Positions 56,950 through 64,000 of a DNA stretch of 64,000 nucleotides are shown piece after piece. This DNA is from Sulfuriferula thiophila (GTDB taxonomy: Bacteria; Pseudomonadota; Gammaproteobacteria; Burkholderiales; Sulfuriferulaceae), in assembly GCF_003864975.1 (NCBI RefSeq), contig NZ_BHGL01000007.1, positions 450,547 to 514,546 on the forward strand, written 5' to 3'. Position numbers and translations under genes: made by a program. The notes under the pieces are model-generated. The model saw only the letters and a program-made list of their open reading frames with translations, had not been told where the DNA came from and ran no database searches. Every line of letters starts with the position of its first letter. Position 1 is the first letter of the stretch.

Positions 56950-58359
56950 TTACAGTGAGTAGTACATTTCAAACTCGATAGGATGAGTCGTCATGCGGAA
57001 CTTGGTCACTTCTTCCATCTTCAATTCGATATAGGCATCGATCATTTCGTTGGAGAACACACCACCGCGGGTCAGGAACTCGCGATCCGCATCCAAAGCT
57101 TCCAATGCCATTTCCAGAGAGTGGCAAACTTTAGGAATCTTCGCTTCTTCTTCTGGTGGCAAATCATACAGGTTTTTATCTGCAGCATCGCCAGGATGAA
57201 TCTTGTTCTGAATACCATCCAGACCAGCCATCATCAACGCGGTGAACGCGAGGTATGGGTTGGCAGAAGGATCAGGGAAACGCACTTCAATACGACGGCC
57301 TTTTTCGCTGGCGACGTGTGGAATACGAATCGAAGCAGAACGGTTTTTAGCTGAGTAAGCCAGCATCACTGGCGCCTCATAGCCTGGCACCAGACGCTTG
57401 TAGGAGTTGGTACCCGGGTTGGTAATCGCGTTCAATGCCTTAGCGTGCTTGATGATACCGCCGATGTAGTACAAAGCAGTTTCTGACAAACCAGCATAGC
57501 CATTTCCGGCAAACAGGTTTTTGCCATCTTTCCAGATGGACTGGTGTACGTGCATACCGGAACCGTTGTCACCAACGATAGGCTTAGGCATGAACGTTGC
57601 TGTCTTACCATAGGCATGAGCAACGTTATGAACCACGTATTTCAGTGTTTGGGTTTGATCAGCACGCTTAACCAAGGTATTGAATACAGTACCAATTTCG
57701 CATTGACCAGCAGTTGCCACCTCATGGTGGTGCACTTCAACAGGCACGCCCATATCTTCCAGTGCCAGACACATTGCTGAGCGGATATCATGCAGGCTGT
57801 CGACAGGAGGAACCGGGAAGTAACCACCTTTAATGCCTGGGCGGTGGCCCATATTGCCGCCTTCATACACTGCGTCTGAACTCCATGCAGCCTCTTCAGA
57901 ATTGATCTTGACTGAAGTACCTGACATGTCAGTTTTCCAGCTCACAGAATCAAAAATAAAGAACTCTGGCTCAGGACCGAAGTAAGCAGTATCACCGATA
58001 CCGGTAGATTTCAAATAAGCCTCGCCACGTTTAGCGATAGAGCGTGGATCACGGTCATAACCCTTCATGTCCGAAGGCTCAATTACGTCACAGGTCAGAA
58101 TCAGGGTGGACTCATCCATGAATGGATCCATACGGGCGCTATCAGCATCCGGCATCAGGATCATGTCCGACGCTTGAATGCCTTTCCAGCCAGCGATGGA
58201 AGAACCGTCAAACGCATGACCATCGGTGAATTTGTCATTGGTAAACTGCTTAACAGGCACGGTCACGTGCTGTTCTTTACCACGGGTATCAGTAAAACGA
58301 AAATCAACGAATTTGACATCGTTGTCTTTAACCATTTGCATTACGTCGGCGACCGCCAT
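56950..58359 (-). CDS. glnA: Glutamine synthetase type I
   Basis: Makes glutamine from glutamate and ammonia. 469 residues of the dodecameric bacterial GSI-beta type: [24 protein letters not shown] at the start, FDGSSIAGW, metal-binding PEPEFF (about 132), GSGMHVHQS and the adenylylation Tyr in NLYDLPPEE (about 398). AGGAGAACTCA precedes the ATG at 58359. Controlled by the upstream sigma-54/NtrC region. Confidence 0.98.
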   Translation of the reverse strand: MAVADVMQMVKDNDVKFVDFRFTDTRGKEQHVTVPVKQFTNDKFTDGHAFDGSSIAGWKGIQASDMILMPDADSARMDPFMDESTLILTCDVIEPSDMKGYDRDPRSIAKRGEAYLKSTGIGDTAYFGPEPEFFIFDSVSWKTDMSGTSVKINSEEAAWSSDAVYEGGNMGHRPGIKGGYFPVPPVDSLHDIRSAMCLALEDMGVPVEVHHHEVATAGQCEIGTVFNTLVKRADQTQTLKYVVHNVAHAYGKTATFMPKPIVGDNGSGMHVHQSIWKDGKNLFAGNGYAGLSETALYYIGGIIKHAKALNAITNPGTNSYKRLVPGYEAPVMLAYSAKNRSASIRIPHVASEKGRRIEVRFPDPSANPYLAFTALMMAGLDGIQNKIHPGDAADKNLYDLPPEEEAKIPKVCHSLEMALEALDADREFLTRGGVFSNEMIDAYIELKMEEVTKFRMTTHPIEFEMYYSL

Positions 58360-58423
58360 TGAGTTCTCCTCGCTAAAAAGTAACATCCAGAATTAAATCA
58401 AAAATAAGGTTATCCGCCTAACC

Positions 58424-58440
58424 AAGCATGATATATGCCA
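58424..58440 (-). promoter_or_regulatory. Sigma-54 promoter of glnA
   Basis: Leftward TGGCATATATCATGCTT: the -24 GG (58439-58438) and -12 GC (58427-58426) have the required 10-nt spacing and flanking bases fit TGGCAC-N5-TTGCW. Predicted transcription start is about 58414, giving a leader of about 55 nt. Confidence 0.75.
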
Positions 58441-58549
58441 AGACGAAGCTCAATCCGAGCAACCACACATTTTGAGATTATGCTTGCATAGGCCGGCCTG
58501 TGTAAAGAGCATAAGCCAACAAACCTATTTGGTGCAGAAGTTCGCGTTA

Positions 58550-58564
58550 GCACCAAATTGGTGC
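58550..58564. promoter_or_regulatory. NtrC enhancer site 1
   Basis: GCACCA-AAT-TGGTGC, a perfect match to the NtrC consensus (GCACCA-N3-TGGTGC). About 143 bp upstream of the predicted glnA start. A further half-site TTGGTGCA is at 58529-58536. Confidence 0.8.
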
Positions 58565-58579
58565 CTCTACTTTAATACC

Positions 58580-58594
58580 GCACCAAACAGGTGC
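58580..58594. promoter_or_regulatory. NtrC enhancer site 2
   Basis: GCACCA-AAC-AGGTGC, one mismatch to the NtrC consensus. Centred 30 bp from site 1, about three helical turns, as in the paired sites of enterobacterial glnA. Confidence 0.75.
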
Positions 58595-58675
58595 AAAAAT
58601 GTAACTTGCATTACCAAAATCAGAAACAGCATCTATACTACAAAGACATTACACAAGTAATTACGGGGTGACAAA

Positions 58676-59128
58676 ATGCCTACGCTGAACAACATTCTCC
58701 ATACCGCTCAACAACGCGCTCAGGATGCCAACTTACCTTATGTTGGCGCACTCACCCCGACCGAAGCATATTATCTCAGTCAGCATGCGCCCGGAGCCAT
58801 ACTGGTAGATGTACGCAGCCAGGCCGAGCGTGACCTGGTCGGCACCATTGAACCAGCCACCATAGTGGAATGGCAAACTTACCCAGGCTGGCAAGCCAAT
58901 CCTTATTTTGTAGCGCAACTTAAAGCGTCTGTCGATCCCGAAGCCTTGGTCATGTTTATCTGCCGCAGCGGCAATCGCTCACATCAGGCCGCCATCAGCG
59001 CCCAGGCGGCTGGCTATAGTGAATCTTACAATATACTCGAAGGTTTCGAAGGCGACAAAAACAACTTCGGGCAACGCGGGCTGGTAAACGGATGGAAGTT
59101 TGCGGGCTTGCCCTGGCATCAGAAATAA
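58676..59128 (+). CDS. Rhodanese-like domain protein
   Basis: 150-residue single rhodanese domain: DVRSQAERDLVGTI, and the active-site loop FICRSGNRSH with Cys at about residue 99 (CRSGNR). The loop is six residues, typical of thiosulfate/persulfide sulfurtransferases. GGGGTGA before the ATG. TATACT at 58634-58639 is a good -10 without a clear -35. NtrC sites lie just upstream, so nitrogen control of this gene is possible. Confidence 0.88.
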   Translation: MPTLNNILHTAQQRAQDANLPYVGALTPTEAYYLSQHAPGAILVDVRSQAERDLVGTIEPATIVEWQTYPGWQANPYFVAQLKASVDPEALVMFICRSGNRSHQAAISAQAAGYSESYNILEGFEGDKNNFGQRGLVNGWKFAGLPWHQK

Positions 59129-59184
59129 AGGCAACGCCCATTTTTTGCAGTAGAATTCATTTTTTGCCTGAATCATGACTGCCC

Positions 59185-60000
59185 GTGACTGACCGCTACG
59201 CCGTTATCGGCAACCCGATTGCCCACTCCAAATCGCCACTTATTCATGCCGCATTTGCCAGCCAAACTGCACAGGATTTAAGTTATGAGCGCCTGCTGGC
59301 ACCATTAACCGGTTTCGCCGAAACCTTGAAACAATTTCAGGCTACCGGCGGGCGTGGTGTCAACATCACCGTCCCCTTCAAAGAAGAGGCATGGCAGTTT
59401 GCCGACGAACTCACTCCACGCGCACGCCTAGCCCAGGCCGCTAACACTTTAGTGCTAAACGACACCCGCATTCTTGCCGACAATACCGATGGTGCCGGCT
59501 TAGTCACCGATATTCAGCACAACCTGGGCTATGCACTGGCGCGTCGCCGTGTCCTGGTAATGGGTGCCGGAGGTGCCGCACGCGGCGTCATCGCCCCACT
59601 ACTTGCCGAACACCCCGCATTTCTGGTGATCGCCAATCGCACAGTGGGCCGCGCAATCACGCTGCAGCGTCAATTTTCGCCTTACGGCATAGTTGAAGCC
59701 TGCGATTACGCAGCATTACACGGCGTGCAATTCGATTGCATTATCAACGCCACATCCGCCAGCCTTTCCGGCGAACTAGCCCCCTTACCCAGCGACGTAT
59801 TCGCGCCGGGCAGCCTGGCCTACGACATGATGTACGGCGCAGAGCCCACCCCGTTCCTGCGTTACGCCCAGGAACACGGCGCAGGACATTGCGCAGACGG
59901 CCTCGGTATGCTGGTCGAACAAGCCGCAGTAGCATTTCACCTGTGGCGCGGCATACGCCCCGACACTCTCTCTGTTATCAACCAATTACGCTCAATATGA
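59185..60000 (+). CDS. aroE: Shikimate dehydrogenase (NADP+)
   Basis: Reduces 3-dehydroshikimate in aromatic amino acid synthesis. 271 residues beginning with GTG: IGNPIAHSKSPLIHAAF (about 8-24), catalytic Lys in NITVPFKEEA (about 61-70), Asp in ADNTDGAG, and MGAGGAARGV for NADP. Its stop overlaps the mtgA start (ATGA). Confidence 0.97.
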   Translation: MTDRYAVIGNPIAHSKSPLIHAAFASQTAQDLSYERLLAPLTGFAETLKQFQATGGRGVNITVPFKEEAWQFADELTPRARLAQAANTLVLNDTRILADNTDGAGLVTDIQHNLGYALARRRVLVMGAGGAARGVIAPLLAEHPAFLVIANRTVGRAITLQRQFSPYGIVEACDYAALHGVQFDCIINATSASLSGELAPLPSDVFAPGSLAYDMMYGAEPTPFLRYAQEHGAGHCADGLGMLVEQAAVAFHLWRGIRPDTLSVINQLRSI

Positions 60001-60689
60001 TTTTAAAATGGATCAAACGCGGGGTACTGACCCTGCTGGCCGTCATCGTACTTTATCAAGGCTGGCTATTTGCCCACGTCTGGTGGTGGGTCGATCACAA
60101 CCCCGCGAATAGCGCGTTCATGGACGAACGCCTGGACATCCTGCAACAAAAGAATCCGGACGCGCAGCTACGTTTCAAGTGGGTGCCATACAACCAGATT
60201 TCCGGCAACCTCAAGCGCGCCCTGGTAGCGGCTGAAGACGCCAAATTCTTAAGCCATGACGGCTTCGACTGGGAAGGTATCCAGAATGCTGCCGAGAAAA
60301 ACCTGAAAAAAGGCAAAATCGTCGCAGGCGGCTCAACCATCAGCCAGCAACTGGCCAAAAATCTGTTTCTGTCCGGACAGCGCACCCCGTGGCGCAAAAT
60401 TGAAGAAGCCATCATCACCGTCATGCTGGAAAAAATGATGAGCAAACGCCGCATTCTGGAAATCTATATGAATGTCATCGAGTGGGGCAACGGCGTATTC
60501 GGCGCGCAAGCAGCATCGTATTACTATTACCGCACCTCGCCCGCCAATCTGTCCGCCGGACAGGCCGCCAAGCTCGCCGCCATGGTGCCCAACCCGCGCT
60601 ACTATGATAGCCACCGTAACGCCCGCGGATTAATGCATCGCACGGCCACCATCCAGGCCCGCATGTACCAGGTTGCCGTGCCCAGATGA
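59997..60689 (+). CDS. mtgA: Monofunctional peptidoglycan transglycosylase
   Basis: GT51 glycosyltransferase polymerising lipid II into glycan strands. 230 residues: one N-terminal membrane helix (VLTLLAVIVLYQGWLFAHVWW), then catalytic VAAEDAKFLSHDGFDW (about 75-90), GGSTISQQLAKNLFL and KRRILEIYMNVIEWGNGVFG. No transpeptidase domain. Starts at the ATG that overlaps the aroE stop; an extension upstream would be antisense-like shadow of aroE. Confidence 0.96.
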   Translation: MILKWIKRGVLTLLAVIVLYQGWLFAHVWWWVDHNPANSAFMDERLDILQQKNPDAQLRFKWVPYNQISGNLKRALVAAEDAKFLSHDGFDWEGIQNAAEKNLKKGKIVAGGSTISQQLAKNLFLSGQRTPWRKIEEAIITVMLEKMMSKRRILEIYMNVIEWGNGVFGAQAASYYYYRTSPANLSAGQAAKLAAMVPNPRYYDSHRNARGLMHRTATIQARMYQVAVPR

Positions 60690-60696
60690 AAAATCC

Positions 60697-60725
60697 TTGA
60701 CCGAATTCCATTTTTAGAGTCTAAT
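60697..60725 (+). promoter_or_regulatory. Promoter of tRNA-Phe
   Basis: TTGACC (60697-60702), 17-nt spacer, TCTAAT (60720-60725), followed by a GC-rich discriminator AGCGGGCTTCG. The tRNA begins 12 bp after the -10. Confidence 0.7.
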
Positions 60726-60737
60726 AGCGGGCTTCGT

Positions 60738-60813
60738 GGCTGGATAGCTCAGTTGGTAGAGCAGCGGATTGAAAATCCGCGTGTCGCAGGTTCGATTCCC
60801 GCTCCAGCCACCA
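60738..60813 (+). tRNA. tRNA-Phe (GAA)
   Basis: 76 nt with encoded CCA. Acceptor stem GGCTGGA/TCCAGCC, anticodon loop TTGAAAA with GAA, T-arm GTTCGATTC. All four arms pair well. Confidence 0.97.
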
Positions 60814-60820
60814 AATAAAC

Positions 60821-60847
60821 AAGGCTTCCAATATGGAAGCCTTTTTT
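60821..60847 (+). terminator. Terminator after tRNA-Phe
   Basis: 10-bp arms AAGGCTTCCA/TGGAAGCCTT with an ATA loop and a T run. Also lies downstream of the leftward dgkA. Confidence 0.88.
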
Positions 60848-60875
60848 ATTGCCTGAATCAGCCCATTACAAGCTC

Positions 60876-61250
60876 TTATTTGCCAAACAGTATCAACCCC
60901 CACACCACACACACATTCAGCAATGCCACCAGCACGGCAGCACTGCCCATGTCCTTGGCGCGTTTGATCAGATGATGATGCTCGAAGGAAATACGATCAA
61001 CGGCCGCCTCTACTGCGGAGTTTAGCAATTCCACAATCAGCACCAGCAATACCGAACCAATCATCAGCGCACGACCGAGCGCACCAGGCTCCAGAAAAAT
61101 CGCCAGCGGAATCAAAATCACAGCCAGCAACATCTCCTGACGAAATGCATCTTCATGGCGCAGCGCGGCTTTCATGCCATCTATGGAATAAAAAAATGCG
61201 TTGAGCACGCGCTTGGGACCGGTTTTACCTTTGAATGGAGACTCTTGCAC
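60876..61250 (-). CDS. dgkA: Diacylglycerol kinase
   Basis: 124-residue integral-membrane kinase recycling diacylglycerol to phosphatidic acid. Active-site region VELLNSAVEAAVDRISFEHHHLIKRAKDMGSAAV matches the family (Glu, Asn and the second Glu conserved) and three hydrophobic helices are visible. Between two tRNA genes. Confidence 0.94.
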   Translation of the reverse strand: MQESPFKGKTGPKRVLNAFFYSIDGMKAALRHEDAFRQEMLLAVILIPLAIFLEPGALGRALMIGSVLLVLIVELLNSAVEAAVDRISFEHHHLIKRAKDMGSAAVLVALLNVCVVWGLILFGK

Positions 61251-61371
61251 GGCGAACTACCCTCAAAAACCTTGAGCATAGCTGAGGCATACCCAACTTG
61301 AACAGCAATACCGCATTAAGTTTTTGCGACAAATTGATGACAGCAAAGGAAAATCGAGAGGGGAAAAAGAA

Positions 61372-61448
61372 TGGTGGTGATGGGCGGAATCGAACCGCCG
61401 ACCTATGGGTTATGAATCCATCGCTCTAACCGTCTGAGCTACATCACC
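61372..61448 (-). tRNA. tRNA-Met (CAT)
   Basis: 77 nt with encoded CCA, on the minus strand. Acceptor stem GGTGATG/CATCACC and anticodon CAT. The paired first base (G1-C72) rules out initiator tRNA. Elongator Met is favoured; Ile2 (lysidine) cannot be fully excluded. Confidence 0.92.
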
Positions 61449-61468
61449 AACTTGAAACGAAGCCCAGC

Positions 61469-61498
61469 ATTATCCTAGTTTAATACACGACCTGTCAA
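61469..61498 (-). promoter_or_regulatory. Promoter of tRNA-Met
   Basis: Leftward TTGACA (61498-61493), 18-nt spacer, GATAAT (61474-61469), then GCTGGGCTTCG. The tRNA begins 20 bp after the -10. The GGGCTTCGT is shared with the tRNA-Phe promoter. Confidence 0.72.
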
Positions 61499-61612
61499 GA
61501 CAACAATTCCCGTATCAATAACAATATTATACTGGCACCTTGCGCTGACCGATTTTTTGCTGGATAATGACGTCCTTTCTGCGTACACGCCGCAGCACCT
61601 TAGGAAAAAATC

Positions 61613-61816
61613 ATGAAAACTGATATTCACCCAAAATACGAAGACATCAACGTTACTTGCAGCTGTGGCAATAAATTTGTCACCCGCTCAACCATGATCA
61701 AAGATCTTCACGTTGAAGTTTGCTCAGAATGCCACCCATTCTATACCGGCAAGCAGAAGATTGTTGACACCGCTGGTCGCGTTGAGAAATTCCGTCAAAA
61801 ATACGGCATGAAATAA
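61613..61816 (+). CDS. rpmE: 50S ribosomal protein L31 (zinc-binding form)
   Basis: 67-residue L31 with the zinc-binding Cys16/Cys18 (CSCG) and Cys37/Cys40 (CSECH), so the C+ form. Begins [14 protein letters not shown] and ends [13 protein letters not shown] strong terminator follows; the 164-bp gap before holds a TATACT (61528-61533) as a possible -10. Confidence 0.97.
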   Translation: MKTDIHPKYEDINVTCSCGNKFVTRSTMIKDLHVEVCSECHPFYTGKQKIVDTAGRVEKFRQKYGMK

Positions 61817-61839
61817 TATTTCATCCGATTTGAGATAGC

Positions 61840-61866
61840 AAAAAGGCAGCCGAGGCTGCCTTTTTT
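61840..61866 (+). terminator. Terminator after rpmE
   Basis: Stem AAAAAGGCAGCC/GGCTGCCTTTTT with loop GA, then TTTTTTGTTTTTT. Its stem is the same as the fba terminator's. Confidence 0.92.
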
Positions 61867-61915
61867 GTTTTTTGGAGTAAAATCAACTGTCACGTTTATA
61901 ACTACTAGGCGCTTC

Positions 61916-63574
61916 GTGTCCAATCTATTCGCAATTCGCCCATATCGCTTTGTCCCCAGCCTGCTGACAGTCGTGCTGTGTCTGGCATGGCTGCTGCCTG
62001 GCCTCATCGGTCATGAACCATGGAAAGGTGATGAAGCCGAAACCATGGGCCTGATTCACAGCATCCTGTCAGGCGCACCCACCGCGGTACCTACTCTGGC
62101 AGGCGAACCCTGGCTGGGCGCACCGCCTTTATACAGCCTGATAGCCGCGAGCTTCGCCCAGCTATTCTCTCCCTGGTTAGCCGCTCATGACGGCGCGCGC
62201 TTGGCCGGCGGTTTTTTCATCCTGCTGACCCTGTTTTTCACCGGCTTTGCCGGACGTGAACTCTACGGCAGCGAACATGGCCGTCTTGCGGCACTGGTGC
62301 TCATAGGTAGCGTAGGGCTATGGGTACGCGCGCACGAATCCATACCGCAGACCGCTTTATTAGCTGGCATAGCCATGGCAGGTTATGGTGCCGCACTAAC
62401 TGTACGGCGTGCTTATGTCGGCGGTGCCCTTACCGGTACCGGACTCGGCATCATTTTCATGAGCATCGGTGTCGCCGAAACCCTGGCGATGGGCTTGGCC
62501 TTGCTCGCGCTACCCGTATTCAGCCCCACCTGGCGACACACCAACACATTAAAAGCAGCTGCAATGACCGTGCTATTCGCTGCACCGTGGCTGCTGATCT
62601 GGCCACTGGCGTTGTATCAGATCGCACCCGGTCTGCTTACAGATTGGTGGCATAGTCAGATACAGGCACGCTTTGTGTTCTGGTCAACACCCCCCGGCAT
62701 GGGCACTTTGTATTACTTCAAATTTTTACCCTGGTTCGCCTGGCCAGCCTTACCGCTGGCGTTATGGACCGTATGGCGGGCTAGACGCGGGCAACTGACC
62801 ACAACCGGCATTGTATTGCCAATGGCGATGTGGCTAAGCCTGTCCATCGTGCTTAGCTTCACCACCGAATCCAGCCCGGATCAGGGTCTGCCGCTGCTAA
62901 TCCCGCTGGCCTGGCTGGCTGCCGGCAGTACCTACACCTTACGCCGCGGTGCAGCTAACGCACTGTACTGGTTTGCGGTGATGACCTTTGCCGTCGTTGC
63001 CGCTACCGCCTGGGTATACTGGAGCGCACTGGATCTGGGCGTGCCAGCCAAGCTGTCCCAGCATTTACATGCCATACAACCTGGCTATGAGGGGGCATTT
63101 CATCCCTTCATGGTCGGTATGGCGGTGCTGTACTGCCTGGCATGGGGGTTATTGGTGATACGCATGAAGCGCTCGCCACAACGCCCGCTGATCGCCTGGG
63201 CCGCAGGCATGACGCTGGCCTGGGGACTGGCTGCCAGTCTGTTCGAGCGCCCCATGGATGAGCGCATGAGTTATGAAGCCATGATGAAGTCCATGCAACC
63301 CCATTTACCCGCAACAGCCTGCATTACCAGTCGTGGTGTGGCCGATGGCACCCGCGCCATGCTCGATTACTATCTGGGGGTACAGACCCTGCGCGAGGAA
63401 AATACCAAAACCACAAGTTGCCCAGTCCTCCTCGTCGAGGATCAAAGCGAGAGCAGCACCTTGCCCAAGCTGGATGGCTGGCGCATCACCTGGAGCGGCA
63501 ATCGCCCGGGAAGTCATACGGAACGCTACATACTGTATCGACGTCTAAAACACACCTCCCTGAGACATGATTAG
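61916..63574 (+). CDS. ArnT/PMT-like membrane glycosyltransferase (GT-C)
   Basis: 552-residue protein with about 11-12 membrane helices: N-terminal LLPGLIGHEPWKGDEAETMG with the Asp/Glu pair typical of GT-C enzymes that use polyprenyl-phosphate sugars, and a soluble C-terminal part (about 440-552). ArnT adds L-Ara4N to lipid A; others glycosylate proteins. Which applies is unknown. The GTG at 61916 is preferred; a TTG at 61865 lies inside the rpmE terminator. Its stop overlaps mobA. Confidence 0.82.
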   Translation: MSNLFAIRPYRFVPSLLTVVLCLAWLLPGLIGHEPWKGDEAETMGLIHSILSGAPTAVPTLAGEPWLGAPPLYSLIAASFAQLFSPWLAAHDGARLAGGFFILLTLFFTGFAGRELYGSEHGRLAALVLIGSVGLWVRAHESIPQTALLAGIAMAGYGAALTVRRAYVGGALTGTGLGIIFMSIGVAETLAMGLALLALPVFSPTWRHTNTLKAAAMTVLFAAPWLLIWPLALYQIAPGLLTDWWHSQIQARFVFWSTPPGMGTLYYFKFLPWFAWPALPLALWTVWRARRGQLTTTGIVLPMAMWLSLSIVLSFTTESSPDQGLPLLIPLAWLAAGSTYTLRRGAANALYWFAVMTFAVVAATAWVYWSALDLGVPAKLSQHLHAIQPGYEGAFHPFMVGMAVLYCLAWGLLVIRMKRSPQRPLIAWAAGMTLAWGLAASLFERPMDERMSYEAMMKSMQPHLPATACITSRGVADGTRAMLDYYLGVQTLREENTKTTSCPVLLVEDQSESSTLPKLDGWRITWSGNRPGSHTERYILYRRLKHTSLRHD

Positions 63575-64000
63575 TGGCGTGATTCTGGCGGGTGGCGAAT
63601 CGCGCCGCATGGGTGGGCAAGACAAAGGCCTGCTGGAATTTGCCGGACAACCGCTGGTGCAGCACGCCATCCAGCGTATTGCACCGCAAGTCGATGAACT
63701 GATCATTAGCGCCAATCGCAATCTGGCCGCTTACGCTGCATTCGGCTATGCGTTGGTGAGCGATGACAGCGCCGGTTTTCTCGGGCCATTGGCGGGCATG
63801 CTCGCTGGCATGCGGGCAGCACAGTATGAATGGGTACTTACCGTACCATGCGATACTCCCTTTCTGCCCGGCGACTTAGTCAGTCGACTCTATCAGGCAA
63901 CGGAGGGCGTAGATATGGTCGTCGCCAGCGCGGCACGCATTCATGCCACGGTAATGTTATGCCGGCGCAGCCTGGCAGCGAATCTGGCCGAAGCGCTGGC
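63567..64000 (+). CDS. mobA: Molybdenum cofactor guanylyltransferase (3' end missing)
   Basis: MobA adds GMP to molybdopterin, forming MGD for bacterial molybdoenzymes. The first 144 codons are in the window. LAGGESRRMGGQDKGLL (about 7-23) is the nucleotide-binding signature and VPCDTPFLP carries the metal-binding Asp. It overlaps the preceding gene by 8 bp. Confidence 0.94.
   Translation, partial: MISGVILAGGESRRMGGQDKGLLEFAGQPLVQHAIQRIAPQVDELIISANRNLAAYAAFGYALVSDDSAGFLGPLAGMLAGMRAAQYEWVLTVPCDTPFLPGDLVSRLYQATEGVDMVVASAARIHATVMLCRRSLAANLAEAL

Noticed and set aside
58483-58500. Second sigma-54-like site around GGCCGGCC upstream of glnA
   Set aside because: On the glnA strand GG and GC are 9 nt apart, not the required 10, so the site at 58424-58440 is preferred.
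59736-59996. N-terminal extension of mtgA
   Set aside because: Overlaps aroE in another frame and lacks family residues; the ATGA overlap at 59997 is the natural start.

Overview
The window is ordinary, dense chromosomal DNA from a betaproteobacterium. Gene content and order point towards the Nitrosomonadales/Gallionellales side of that class, but I can only infer this. Reasons: the coaBC-dut / radC / rpmB-rpmG block, miaB-phoH-ybeY-corC, glnA followed by ntrB-ntrC, an alanine-glyoxylate aminotransferase beside mpl, a RegB/RegA (PrrB/PrrA) redox pair, and a transketolase-gap-pgk-pyk-fba operon with a Calvin-cycle-type class II aldolase. I see no insertion sequence, prophage, integrase, CRISPR array or clear pseudogene. 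Genes cut by the window are an aminotransferase on the left and mobA on the right.

Layout. 1-4.7 kb: aminotransferase, mpl, a small unknown protein, an AEC-type permease and another unknown. 4.7-13.4 kb: a six-gene leftward exopolysaccharide operon. It encodes an NDP-sugar epimerase, a membrane GT2 synthase, a 944-residue TPR/beta-barrel outer-membrane protein, a periplasmic CE4 deacetylase, a GH10 glycosidase and an NDP-sugar dehydrogenase, tightly packed with overlapping stop and start codons. 13.6-17.4 kb: an NrtR-type Nudix regulator with two matching palindromes in front of it, then nadA, lnt and a PilZ protein. 17.4-24.7 kb: dut, coaBC, radC, rpmB, rpmG, argB, purE, purK, a DUF3108 protein and purN. 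24.7-31.7 kb: an ABC-F ATPase, then an operon running argA, PhnD-like periplasmic binding protein, GGDEF/EAL signalling protein, with rsmE upstream. 31.8-40.3 kb: a thioredoxin-like protein, an inositol-monophosphatase-family enzyme and the highly expressed tkt-gap-pgk-pyk-fba operon. 40.3-43.9 kb: miaB-phoH-ybeY-corC. 44-47.9 kb: LysR regulator, PNPOx-like flavoprotein, GST, cNMP-binding protein, CDP-alcohol phosphatidyltransferase and copper chaperone PCu(A)C. 48-49.8 kb: regB-regA. 49.8-53.8 kb: an 11-residue-repeat periplasmic protein, yggX, purM, an AI-2E family permease and purC. 53.8-58.6 kb: ntrC, ntrB, a DUF4124 protein and glnA with a sigma-54/NtrC control region. 58.7-64 kb: rhodanese, aroE, mtgA, tRNA-Phe, dgkA, tRNA-Met, rpmE, an ArnT-like glycosyltransferase and mobA.

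How parts fit together. The EPS operon has the parts list of a synthase-dependent secretion system (inner-membrane synthase, periplasmic modification enzymes, outer-membrane TPR porin). However, it carries a GH10 enzyme whose conserved Asn before the acid/base Glu is Ser, and an outer-membrane protein built from three 170-residue TPR modules. This is the most unusual locus in the window. Two c-di-GMP-related genes, the PilZ protein and the GGDEF/EAL protein, lie outside it. Nitrogen control is self-contained: NtrB/NtrC sit downstream of the glnA promoter they are predicted to drive. NAD synthesis is predicted to be governed by the Nudix regulator next to nadA, and RegBA by a near-perfect RegA-like palindrome in its own promoter region.

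Limits. All assignments come from reading sequence by eye. Start codons were moved inward where a conserved N-terminus and ribosome binding site supported it. Regulatory sites are pattern matches without experimental support.
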